A stretch of 64,000 bases of DNA from VRUE01 sp036276735 (GTDB lineage: Bacteria; Actinomycetota; Thermoleophilia; Solirubrobacterales; 70-9), in contig DASUOH010000039.1 in NCBI GenBank assembly GCA_036276735.1, positions 62,001-126,000 of the forward strand, given 5' to 3'. The notes under the pieces were generated by a model. That model made no database searches. It was not told where the DNA came from and saw nothing but the letters and a program-made list of their open reading frames with translations. Position numbers and translations under genes: made by a program. Shown here piece by piece: positions 1-6,573 of this stretch (positions within the stretch are counted from its first letter, which is position 1; each line of letters opens with the position of its first letter).

Positions 1-471
1 GCCGAGCTTCACCACGCGGTGGTGTTGGTCGCGGTGCAAGGGGACCGGCCCGTGCCGCGCCCTGGTGAGCGCGGCTACGCGCGTCTCGCGCACGTCTCGC
101 TCGGTGGCTTGATCGAAGCGGTGTGGCTGAATGGTCAGGCCGCGGAAATGGGCATCGTCGCCACCCACGCGCAGGTCGTGCGCGAACGCGAACGCATAAA
201 GAGGGAAAACTTCGCGGACGATGCCGAATTCCACCAGTTCCTGCGGAAGTCGCGCCTCACGCCCCGCGACGTCTACGAACGGGTCGAATTGCAGATCCTC
301 GTCCCGCGGATACAAGCGCGGATCGTCGCGGGCGCCGGGAGCAAGGCCGAGGAACAGGAAGCGTTCCAGGCGTTCGTGGACGAGTTCAGCGAAAAGTGGC
401 GGGCCCGGACGGTCTGCGCGCCAGAGTACGCGGTCGGTCGCTGCTCAAACGGACCGGAACCGACGGCCTGA
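1..471 (+). CDS. C-terminal part of a SurA/foldase-like protein (5' end outside window)
   Basis: The reading frame is open from base 1 to a TGA at 469-471, so the start lies upstream of the window. About 156 residues are visible. They are helical and charged, with a stretch around the middle (KRENFADDAEFHQFLRKSRL, then a DVYERVELQILV segment) that resembles the SurA-type N-terminal chaperone domain found in actinobacterial peptidyl-prolyl isomerase-like proteins. The tail contains WRARTVC and a second Cys near GRCSNG, a two-cysteine ending I associate with these proteins. Probable role: extracytoplasmic folding helper. No export signal can be seen because the N-terminus is missing. It converges on the next gene with a 26-bp gap. 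Family call is by remembered pattern only. Confidence 0.55.
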   Translation, partial: AELHHAVVLVAVQGDRPVPRPGERGYARLAHVSLGGLIEAVWLNGQAAEMGIVATHAQVVRERERIKRENFADDAEFHQFLRKSRLTPRDVYERVELQILVPRIQARIVAGAGSKAEEQEAFQAFVDEFSEKWRARTVCAPEYAVGRCSNGPEPTA

Positions 472-472
472 T

Positions 473-490
473 CGGGCACGGCGGCGCCCG
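473..490. terminator. Possible bidirectional terminator hairpin
   Basis: The 26-bp gap between two convergent genes contains CGGGC (473-477) and GCCCG (486-490) around an 8-nt GC-rich loop. The stem is short and has no T-run on either side, so this is a weak call. Confidence 0.25.
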
Positions 491-497
491 TCGAGCC

Positions 498-2069
498 CTA
501 CTCGCCCAAGCTGTAGGCCACCAGTTCCGGCGCCTGGCCTTCGGCGGTGGCGAGGCCGGCGCCGGCGACGAGGGTGTTGCCGTCGGCCATCACGCCGGCG
601 TTGGTGCCGGCCGGCAGGGATTCCTGCCAGGCGAGGCGGCCGGAGGAGGTGTCGAAGCCGTGGACTTTGCCGTCCGCGGTGGTGACGAAGACGAGGTCGT
701 TGACGACGGTCGTCGCTCCGTAAGCCGGCGCGGTGGCGAATTTGTGTTTCCACTCGATCTGGCCGGTGGCGACGTCGAGGGCGACGATTTCGCCGCTCGG
801 TGCGACGGTGCCGCTTTCGCCGGTTTCAGAGCCGGAGATAGCTTCGGCGGGTGAGTTCACGACCGGCACGAAGACGCTGCTGCCGTCGGTCGCGCCGGGT
901 GCGATCACACCACCGAGGATGCCGGGGTAGACCGTCCCTTTTTTGATCCGGTCGTATTCGCCGCGCATCGCGTAGAGGTTGTCGTTGTCGTGGCCGTTGT
1001 GGGTCCCGACCGCCCGCTTCCAGACCAGCTTGCCGTTCTTGGCGTCGACCGCGACGACGTAGCCCACCTTGCCGGGGACGACGACCAGTTCTCGACCTTT
1101 CGACTCGACCAGCATCGGCGGGCCCTGCAGGTCCCAGTCGTAGATGTCGTGCGGGTTGAACTGGTAGTACCACTCCATCTTGCCCGTCTTGGCGTTCAGC
1201 TTGACGACTGAGTTGGTGTAGAGGTTGGGGCCGGGACGGCTCTCGCCGTAGGGGAATTTGCCCGTCCCCGGAAACGGCGCCGGGTTGCCGACCCCGAAGT
1301 ACATGAATCCCTTGTCGTCGAAGGCGGGCGTGTACCAGAGCCCGCCACCGGAGTTCGTTTTCGGGTCGCCCCAGAGGCTCTTCGGCACCGTGTCCCAGCT
1401 CCACAGTTTTTTGCCGGTTTTGCCGTCGAGCGCCCAGAGGATCCCGACCGCGCCCCCTTCGTAGAGGGAGCCGGCGTTGACCGGGGTGGTGGAGACGTAG
1501 ACGACCCCTTTGTAGGTGCCCGGCGCGAGGTTGATGCCCTCCTGTGCGTTCCTGGTCAACGGCACCGACCACAGCTCTTTACCGGTTTTCTGGTCGAGCG
1601 CGAAGGCGGCCGTGCCGGTTGCCCCGTAAACGCGCCCGTCGGCGACGGCGACACCGTTCGGCCCAAAGTTCGCCTCTTCGTAGGCTCTCGTCCACAGCAC
1701 CTCGCCGCTCTCCTGGTCGATCGCCTGGACGTTGGAGCCGAGGTCTTGGATGTAGACGACGCCTTTGTCCATGACCGGGGTGGAGGCGAAGCTGCCGAAG
1801 GCGCCTTCGCCTTCGAAGGGCGAGGTCCAGGCAACTTCCAGCTGCTTCACGTTGGTCGTCTTGATCTGCCCGCTGACGGCGCGCGTGTTGGCGAGGTCGC
1901 CGTTCGGATAGCCGCTGCCCGTCAGGCTGGCTTCGCTGCCACCGTCGTCATCGCCACCACCGCAGGCGACGACGAAGAGAGCTGCGAGCACGAGGAGAAC
2001 GAGCGAGAGGCCGACTCGGGCGCCCGCTGCCCGTTCCCGCCCCCCGACCGATTTGTGCCTCTCCCACAC
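498..2069 (-). CDS. Lipoprotein with PQQ-type beta-propeller repeats
   Basis: The 523-residue protein begins with a basic segment, a hydrophobic run (LSLVLLVLAALFVVAC) and a lipobox cysteine at about residue 36, so it is probably a membrane-anchored lipoprotein. A low-complexity Gly/Asp linker follows. The rest is built of repeats of the type GxxxW with 'ALDxKTGKxLW' strands, the signature of the PQQ-dependent dehydrogenase / BamB-like eight-bladed propeller. I see no clear PQQ-ligand or catalytic set that would prove a dehydrogenase, so a binding or scaffold role is equally possible. It lies 34 bp downstream of the N-hydroxylase gene on the same strand but has its own promoter-like sequence ending a few bases before its GTG start, so the mRNA may be nearly leaderless. 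Confidence 0.8.
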   Translation of the reverse strand: MWERHKSVGGRERAAGARVGLSLVLLVLAALFVVACGGGDDDGGSEASLTGSGYPNGDLANTRAVSGQIKTTNVKQLEVAWTSPFEGEGAFGSFASTPVMDKGVVYIQDLGSNVQAIDQESGEVLWTRAYEEANFGPNGVAVADGRVYGATGTAAFALDQKTGKELWSVPLTRNAQEGINLAPGTYKGVVYVSTTPVNAGSLYEGGAVGILWALDGKTGKKLWSWDTVPKSLWGDPKTNSGGGLWYTPAFDDKGFMYFGVGNPAPFPGTGKFPYGESRPGPNLYTNSVVKLNAKTGKMEWYYQFNPHDIYDWDLQGPPMLVESKGRELVVVPGKVGYVVAVDAKNGKLVWKRAVGTHNGHDNDNLYAMRGEYDRIKKGTVYPGILGGVIAPGATDGSSVFVPVVNSPAEAISGSETGESGTVAPSGEIVALDVATGQIEWKHKFATAPAYGATTVVNDLVFVTTADGKVHGFDTSSGRLAWQESLPAGTNAGVMADGNTLVAGAGLATAEGQAPELVAYSLGE

Positions 2070-2078
2070 GGCGAAGCG

Positions 2079-2107
2079 ACCCTATTCAAAAGCTCAGGGT
2101 AAGTCAA
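2079..2107 (-). promoter_or_regulatory. Sigma70-type promoter of the propeller lipoprotein
   Basis: On the minus strand TTGACT (2107-2102) is followed after exactly 17 bp by TAGGGT (2084-2079). The expected transcription start is around 2072, only about 3 nt before the GTG at 2069. The -35 box overlaps the stop codon of the upstream monooxygenase gene. Confidence 0.55.
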
Positions 2108-3429
2108 GCAATCTGTTGTTTATCCGCCAATGCAGGGAAGTTGGGAACGCTAAACGGCTGCAGGACGCGGTTGGAGAGCAGGCCCAGCGCTCCCAGGTTG
2201 GCGAAGCCGGGACCCTGGCTCAGCCCGGCGAGGCCCGGGATCTGCAGCCGGGGCTCCATGCCCTGCAGCTCGAGGTTGCGGCCGATCGGGACTTCGGTGC
2301 CGGCCGGCGCGTCCCAAAGCTTGCCGACCCGCTCCTCGATCCTCTCCCGCACCTCGTCCCCGAAGAGGTTGCGCAGCTGCGCGAGCAGATCGAAGCCGGT
2401 GCAGTTGACGACGTAGTCGTGCTCTGCGGAGGTCGGACCTTCCGCCGCTTCGAAATCGATCCGGACCCGCTCTCCGCCAGCCGCCGCCCCGACGTCGCCG
2501 ACCCGTCCCTTCTGTAACCGGACCCGATCGTCGTAGGCGATCGCCGCCAAGCTCGGCGGGTCGAAGACGCCGCGATCGCTGTGCTTGACGAAGTCGCGCC
2601 GCGTCTGGACGTCGAGCGACTCCCATTCGATCTCGTCGGGGTTGGAGAAGACGCGGTTCTCGAGAAAGCTCTCGCCGCGGCTCAGCGGCAGCATCGGCGT
2701 GTAGATCGTGTAGCGCGCCTTGGGGCGGAAGCCGCGCAGGAACATCACGCAGCTGAGCGCGCTCTCGCCGCCGCCGACGACCGCCACGTCGCAGGCTTCC
2801 TCGCTTGGCAGCGTCGCGAACTCGCTGCGCTTGCTGTCGCAGTGGAAGACGCGGCCGGCGATCTCCGGCTCGTGGGGGAAGGCCCGGTGCACGCCCGGAC
2901 CGGTCAGGACGAGCGCGCCGGCGGAGTAACGGGAGGAGCCCGAGCTCCCGGCGACGTCCGCCACCCAGCGCTCGCCCGCCTCGTCGAGTGAGACCTCGGT
3001 GACCGTCCCCTCGACGTGGTCGATCCCCTCGGTCGCCCGCGACAGGACCCAGGTCAGGTACTCGCCGTAGTCGCGGTGGCGCACCGACGGCGCGCCGGCG
3101 TCGATCCAACGGGCGTAGCGCCGGATCGAGACCATGTAGCGCTGCCAGGTGAAGGCCATCGCCTGCTCGTCGATCGCTTCGCCCGCCTCGCCGAACTCGC
3201 GCCAGCTCTGGTACGGGAAGCCGATGTCCTTGATCGGCGTGACCGCGAGCGGCTCCTCGCCGGAGGTCATCCCGTTGCGCCCCTTCCACGAGGCGGCGAC
3301 CTCGGTCCCCTCGACGATCCGCACCGAGATCGGGCCGAGCCCGAGGGTGTTGATCGCGTGGACCTTGGCCGCTATCCCAGCGGCCTTGGCGCCGGCGCCG
3401 ACTATGAGTAGATCGGTTTCCTCTGCCAT
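2104..3429 (-). CDS. MbtG/SidA-type flavin-dependent amine N-hydroxylase
   Basis: The 441-residue protein belongs to the class B FAD/NADPH N-hydroxylating monooxygenases (lysine/ornithine N-hydroxylases). Seen: an N-terminal FAD site with GAGAKAAG, the segment DIGFPYQSW, a central NADPH site VVGGGESA at about residue 215, and a C-terminal GPGFANLGALGLLSNRV block. The layout matches my memory of mycobacterial MbtG (lysine N6-hydroxylase, mycobactin pathway) more than of PvdA. The expected reaction is hydroxylation of a primary amine of lysine, ornithine or a related basic compound. It is the last gene of the operon and its start lies 28 bp inside the P450 gene. No siderophore NRPS genes are in the window, so a different end product is likely. 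The family is secure; the substrate is not. Confidence 0.85.
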   Translation of the reverse strand: MAEETDLLIVGAGAKAAGIAAKVHAINTLGLGPISVRIVEGTEVAASWKGRNGMTSGEEPLAVTPIKDIGFPYQSWREFGEAGEAIDEQAMAFTWQRYMVSIRRYARWIDAGAPSVRHRDYGEYLTWVLSRATEGIDHVEGTVTEVSLDEAGERWVADVAGSSGSSRYSAGALVLTGPGVHRAFPHEPEIAGRVFHCDSKRSEFATLPSEEACDVAVVGGGESALSCVMFLRGFRPKARYTIYTPMLPLSRGESFLENRVFSNPDEIEWESLDVQTRRDFVKHSDRGVFDPPSLAAIAYDDRVRLQKGRVGDVGAAAGGERVRIDFEAAEGPTSAEHDYVVNCTGFDLLAQLRNLFGDEVRERIEERVGKLWDAPAGTEVPIGRNLELQGMEPRLQIPGLAGLSQGPGFANLGALGLLSNRVLQPFSVPNFPALADKQQIA

Positions 3430-4739
3430 TGCTCCTCCACGCGCGTCCGCGGCTCGGCGATCACGCGCGCTCGTTTGTCGGGACTGAAGGAAATCGCGCT
3501 CCGCGTGACGCGCTCAGAGCCGCCCTCGACCGGGGAGAGATCGACCTCGGTGAGCACGGTGCGAAGGACGCGCTTCATCTCGATTTCGGCGTAGCTGGCC
3601 GCCAGGCAGCGCCGCACTCCGCCGCCGAACGGGATCCAGGTGTAGGTGCCGGGTGGTTTCTCCAGGAAGCGCTCAGGGATGAAGCTGCGCGGCTGCGGAT
3701 AGACCTTCTCGTCGCGGTGGATGAGGTAGACGCAGGGTGCCACGGTGGTCCCCGCCGGCAGCACGTAGCCGCCCAGTTCCATCGGCTCCAGCAGCTTGCG
3801 GGCGACGACCGGCACCGGCGGGCAGAGCCGCAGCGTCTCCTGCACCACCGCGTCGAGGTAAGCGGTGCTCTCGCCGGCGTCGACCTCCTCGCGCAGCCGC
3901 GCCAGCTTGTCGGGGTGGCGGAGCAGCCGCTCGAAGGCCCAAGCCAGCGACGAGGAGGTCGGCCCGTCGGTCAACAGGGTCAGCATTTCGTCGCGCAGGT
4001 CCTTGTCGGAGAGCGGCGAGCCGTCCTCGTAGCGGGCGTCGATCAAGAGCGAGACGATGTCCTTGCGGCCATCGTCGCCTTCGTGCCGGCGCCGTTCGAT
4101 CTCGCCCATAACCGCCCGCTCGACCGGCTCCATCGCCTCGCGGAAGCCGCGGCTGCGGGCGATCCAGCGCGCCCCCAGCGCCGCCATGCGGCTGAGGCGC
4201 TTGGGATCGTTGAGCGCTTCGGTCAGCCCCGTCAGCGCGCGGCGGATCGGGTCCAGGTGCGGCCCGTCCTCGAAGCCGAAGACGGTGCGCACGATCACCT
4301 CCTGCGTGATCGCCTGCATGCGTGGCCACAGCTCGAAGGGCTCGTTGGCCGGCCAGCTCCGCACCGCGGCGCGGCATACCTCCACCATCATCTCGATGTC
4401 GCCGTCGGCACGCTCGCGGTGGAAGGGCGGCAGCATCATCCGGCGCCGCTGCATGTGGTCGGGCTCGTTCAGCAGCATCACCGAGCGCGGGCCGAGCACC
4501 GGCAGCAGCAGCGGGTTCTGCAGCGCCACCGCCATGCTCGCGGCCGGTGCGGTGAAGACCCGTTTGACGTCGTCGGGATCGCAGATGAAGACCCACGTCC
4601 CCGAGTGGAGGATCCGCATCGTGAAGATGTCGCCGTAGCGCTTGCGGCAGCGCTGCATCAACGGGAAGGGCCGCTTCGCCCAGCCGATCGCCTGCAGGGC
4701 GCTCGGCATGCGCGGTCCTGGCGGCAGCTGCGCGCTCAT
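3402..4739 (-). CDS. Cytochrome P450
   Basis: The 445-residue protein contains the P450 heme-binding loop FGGGVRRCLA near residue 390, the ExxR motif (ETLR) and a following PERF segment. The start chosen is the ATG at 4739, which overlaps the TGA of the chorismate mutase gene as ATGA; an upstream in-frame start at 4781 would run 46 bp into that gene. The I-helix reads TDGPTSSSLAWAF where most P450s carry an acid-Thr pair (AGxET), so proton delivery may differ from the usual. No redox partner (ferredoxin or reductase) is encoded nearby. It probably oxidises a cluster intermediate; the substrate cannot be read from sequence. Confidence 0.93.
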   Translation of the reverse strand: MSAQLPPGPRMPSALQAIGWAKRPFPLMQRCRKRYGDIFTMRILHSGTWVFICDPDDVKRVFTAPAASMAVALQNPLLLPVLGPRSVMLLNEPDHMQRRRMMLPPFHRERADGDIEMMVEVCRAAVRSWPANEPFELWPRMQAITQEVIVRTVFGFEDGPHLDPIRRALTGLTEALNDPKRLSRMAALGARWIARSRGFREAMEPVERAVMGEIERRRHEGDDGRKDIVSLLIDARYEDGSPLSDKDLRDEMLTLLTDGPTSSSLAWAFERLLRHPDKLARLREEVDAGESTAYLDAVVQETLRLCPPVPVVARKLLEPMELGGYVLPAGTTVAPCVYLIHRDEKVYPQPRSFIPERFLEKPPGTYTWIPFGGGVRRCLAASYAEIEMKRVLRTVLTEVDLSPVEGGSERVTRSAISFSPDKRARVIAEPRTRVEEQWQRKPIYS

Positions 4740-5029
4740 TCGGACCTCGCCTGCTCCATCAGCTCGTCCTCCTCTTTGCACGTCGCCGCGATCAGCAGGT
4801 CGAACAGGTCGGCGACGAACTCGTCCGGCAGGTCGACCTCGGCGCCGCGGGCCAGGTAGCGCGCCCGCACCTCGGCGACCCGGTCGGGCTGCATCATCGG
4901 GATGTCCTCGGCGTGCTTGTAGAGGGCGATCTCACGGCAGACCTGGAAGCGCTCGCCGAGCAGGCGGGCGATCTCGTCGTCGAGCCGGTCGAGGCGACGG
5001 CGGTAGGGCTCGAGCCCGTTCTCGCTCAC
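4736..5029 (-). CDS. AroQ-type chorismate mutase, possibly a PapB-like aminodeoxychorismate mutase
   Basis: The 97-residue all-helical protein has the AroQ pattern: RRRLDRLDDEIARLLGERF (helix 1), a conserved Lys in ALYKHAEDI and an Arg in the DRVAEVRAR helix. The family converts chorismate to prephenate by Claisen rearrangement. Because a fused aminodeoxychorismate synthase is three genes upstream in the same operon, I infer a PapB/CmlD-like role: 4-amino-4-deoxychorismate to 4-amino-4-deoxyprephenate. No PapC-like dehydrogenase is present. It starts with GTG 9 bp after the 49-bp palindromic element, whose right end supplies the GGAAGGAG ribosome-binding site. The family is firm; the substrate is inference. 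Confidence 0.85.
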   Translation of the reverse strand: MSENGLEPYRRRLDRLDDEIARLLGERFQVCREIALYKHAEDIPMMQPDRVAEVRARYLARGAEVDLPDEFVADLFDLLIAATCKEEDELMEQARSE

Positions 5030-5037
5030 AGCCCCTC

Positions 5038-5086
5038 CTTCCGGTGCGACTTATGTGCGCATACCGAGCAGAACTCGCACCGGAAG
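5038..5086 (-). repeat. 49-bp intercistronic palindromic element, copy 1
   Basis: 12-bp perfect inverted arms CTTCCGGTGCGA and TCGCACCGGAAG bound a 25-bp centre. Read on the minus strand it matches copies at 44742-44790 and 57212-57260 at most positions, including the centre (TTCTGCTCGGTATGCGCACA). It begins right after the stop of the upstream HDAC-like gene, and its right arm forms part of the ribosome-binding site of the chorismate mutase gene. Confidence 0.9.
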
Positions 5087-5090
5087 CTCA

Positions 5091-6080
5091 TCACGCGCGA
5101 ACCCTCCCGGAGACCGGGTTCTCGGTCGGCTGTGCGTCGAGCAGGCCGGCGGCGAAGGCGTAGCTGCAACCAGCAAGGGTCGAGAGCGCGTAGCCGCCCT
5201 CTTGGACGACGCAGACCGGCAGTCCGGTGCGGGCGAGCAGGCGGCCGATCCGGGCGAAGATCGCCGGCGCGAAGTCCCAGTTGCCGTGGGGGTCGCCCTT
5301 GACGGTGTCGTAGCCGAGCGAGACGACGAGCGCCGCCGAGGTCGAGCCGAGCATCGCCAGCGAGGCCTCGACCGCCTCCAGGTATTCGTCCGGCTCAGGC
5401 GAGCCGTCGAACTCGACCACGTGTTCGCGCTCGCTGCTCGGATTCACGGTCTGGGCTGCAACGTTGGTGACCGGCCAGGCATGCAGCGAGTGCAGCCGGG
5501 CGTCGGGCATCGAGGCGACGATCGCCGCGGTGCCGTTCGGGTAGTGCAGGTCGAGGTCGAGAATTCCGACCGGCCCGGCGCCGGTCTCGCAGAGCGTCCA
5601 GGCCGCCGCCGCGGCGGTGTTCAGGTAGCAGTAGCCGGCGCACCAGCACGGGCCGGCGTGGTGGCCGGGCGGGCGGCAAAGGGCGTAGGTGAACGGGGCA
5701 CCGTCGGCGAGCCGCCGCGCCGCGCCGATCGCCGTCCGCACGCCCTCGCGGGCCGCGGCGACGAGCGCGGCGTTGACCGGGATGTCGGGCGGCAGTCCGG
5801 GGGCGGCCAGGTCCGGCAGGACGACCGGCTCGGTGGAGACCACCTTTGCGAGCGCCTCCAGGTAGTCGGGGTCGTGCAGCTCGGCGAGCACCTGCTCGAC
5901 CTCATCGCCCGAAGCGGCGGCGCGCTCGGCGCGGACGGCGGCGTGGCAGACGAGGCCGCTGCGAACCTCGTCGATGCGCCGGTAATCGTCCATGCCCGGT
6001 CGTCTGCGACCGCCTTCGACGATCCAGTGAGCGCCGTCGTCGTGGCCGCGGCGCTGCTCGACGATCAGCAACTCACTCAT
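5091..6080 (-). CDS. Histone-deacetylase-fold amidohydrolase (acetylpolyamine amidohydrolase-like)
   Basis: The 329-residue zinc hydrolase shows the HDAC motifs in order: RPPGHHAGP (His pair), GYCYLN, DLDLHYPNGT (zinc Asp and His), LGYDTVKGDPHG (second zinc Asp), and EGGYALSTL with the catalytic Tyr. Bacterial members remove acetyl groups from polyamines or other amines. It sits next to a GNAT acetyltransferase gene with an 8-bp overlap. In an operon that also has an amine N-hydroxylase, I infer removal of an N-acetyl protecting group from a biosynthetic intermediate or a self-resistance form. A role on acetylated proteins or polyamines cannot be excluded. Confidence 0.88.
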   Translation of the reverse strand: MSELLIVEQRRGHDDGAHWIVEGGRRRPGMDDYRRIDEVRSGLVCHAAVRAERAAASGDEVEQVLAELHDPDYLEALAKVVSTEPVVLPDLAAPGLPPDIPVNAALVAAAREGVRTAIGAARRLADGAPFTYALCRPPGHHAGPCWCAGYCYLNTAAAAAWTLCETGAGPVGILDLDLHYPNGTAAIVASMPDARLHSLHAWPVTNVAAQTVNPSSEREHVVEFDGSPEPDEYLEAVEASLAMLGSTSAALVVSLGYDTVKGDPHGNWDFAPAIFARIGRLLARTGLPVCVVQEGGYALSTLAGCSYAFAAGLLDAQPTENPVSGRVRA

Positions 6081-6573
6081 CGTCGGTGCCGCCGTCGTCG
6101 GGAAGCCACCTCATCCGCGGTCCGAGCGGCTTGAAGCCGTTGGCGAGGTAGAAGGAGCGGGTCGCCTCGATCGCGGCAAAGCTGTCCTGGGGCAGGCCGA
6201 CCTCGATCCGCGGCAGCCCTTCCTCGCGGACGTGCTCGAAGAGCGCCTCGAGCAGCGCCCGGCCGACCGCCCGGCTGCGCCACTCCGGGTCGACCCAGAG
6301 GTCCTGCAGGGTGCCGTAGCGCCCCGGGACGTGGACCGCGTGCTGCCAGCTCGTCGCGCAGACGCCGACGATGCGGCCATCGTCGGACTCGGCGACGAGG
6401 AGCGCGCCGAGGCGCGGGTCCTCGACCAGCTCGCGCGCCGCCGCCTCCAGCTCGGCGCGGTTCGGACGACCGCCGCCAAGCTCGACCAGCAGGCGCTCGA
6501 TGCCGTCGGCGACGCCGGCGACATCATCGCTCGTGGCCGCGCGCACGCGCGGCGGCGCCGCCACCTCGGTCAT
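6073..6573 (-). CDS. GNAT-family N-acetyltransferase
   Basis: The 166-residue protein has the GNAT fold pattern: a beta-4 strand LQDLWVDPEWRSRAVGRALLEAL containing an R-x-x-x-V-G-x-A variant of the acetyl-CoA loop, and a C-terminal FYLANGFKPLGPRM segment. It acetylates an amine using acetyl-CoA. The start overlaps the stop of the synthase gene as ATGA, so the two are probably translated together. Its pairing with the adjacent HDAC-fold deacetylase suggests an acetylation/deacetylation pair acting on the same cluster product, which is inference. Confidence 0.85.
   Translation of the reverse strand: MTEVAAPPRVRAATSDDVAGVADGIERLLVELGGGRPNRAELEAAARELVEDPRLGALLVAESDDGRIVGVCATSWQHAVHVPGRYGTLQDLWVDPEWRSRAVGRALLEALFEHVREEGLPRIEVGLPQDSFAAIEATRSFYLANGFKPLGPRMRWLPDDGGTDDE

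Noticed and set aside
498..2069. PQQ-dependent alcohol dehydrogenase
   Set aside because: Propeller repeats are clear, but I could not identify the PQQ/calcium ligand set or a cytochrome domain, so only the fold is claimed.
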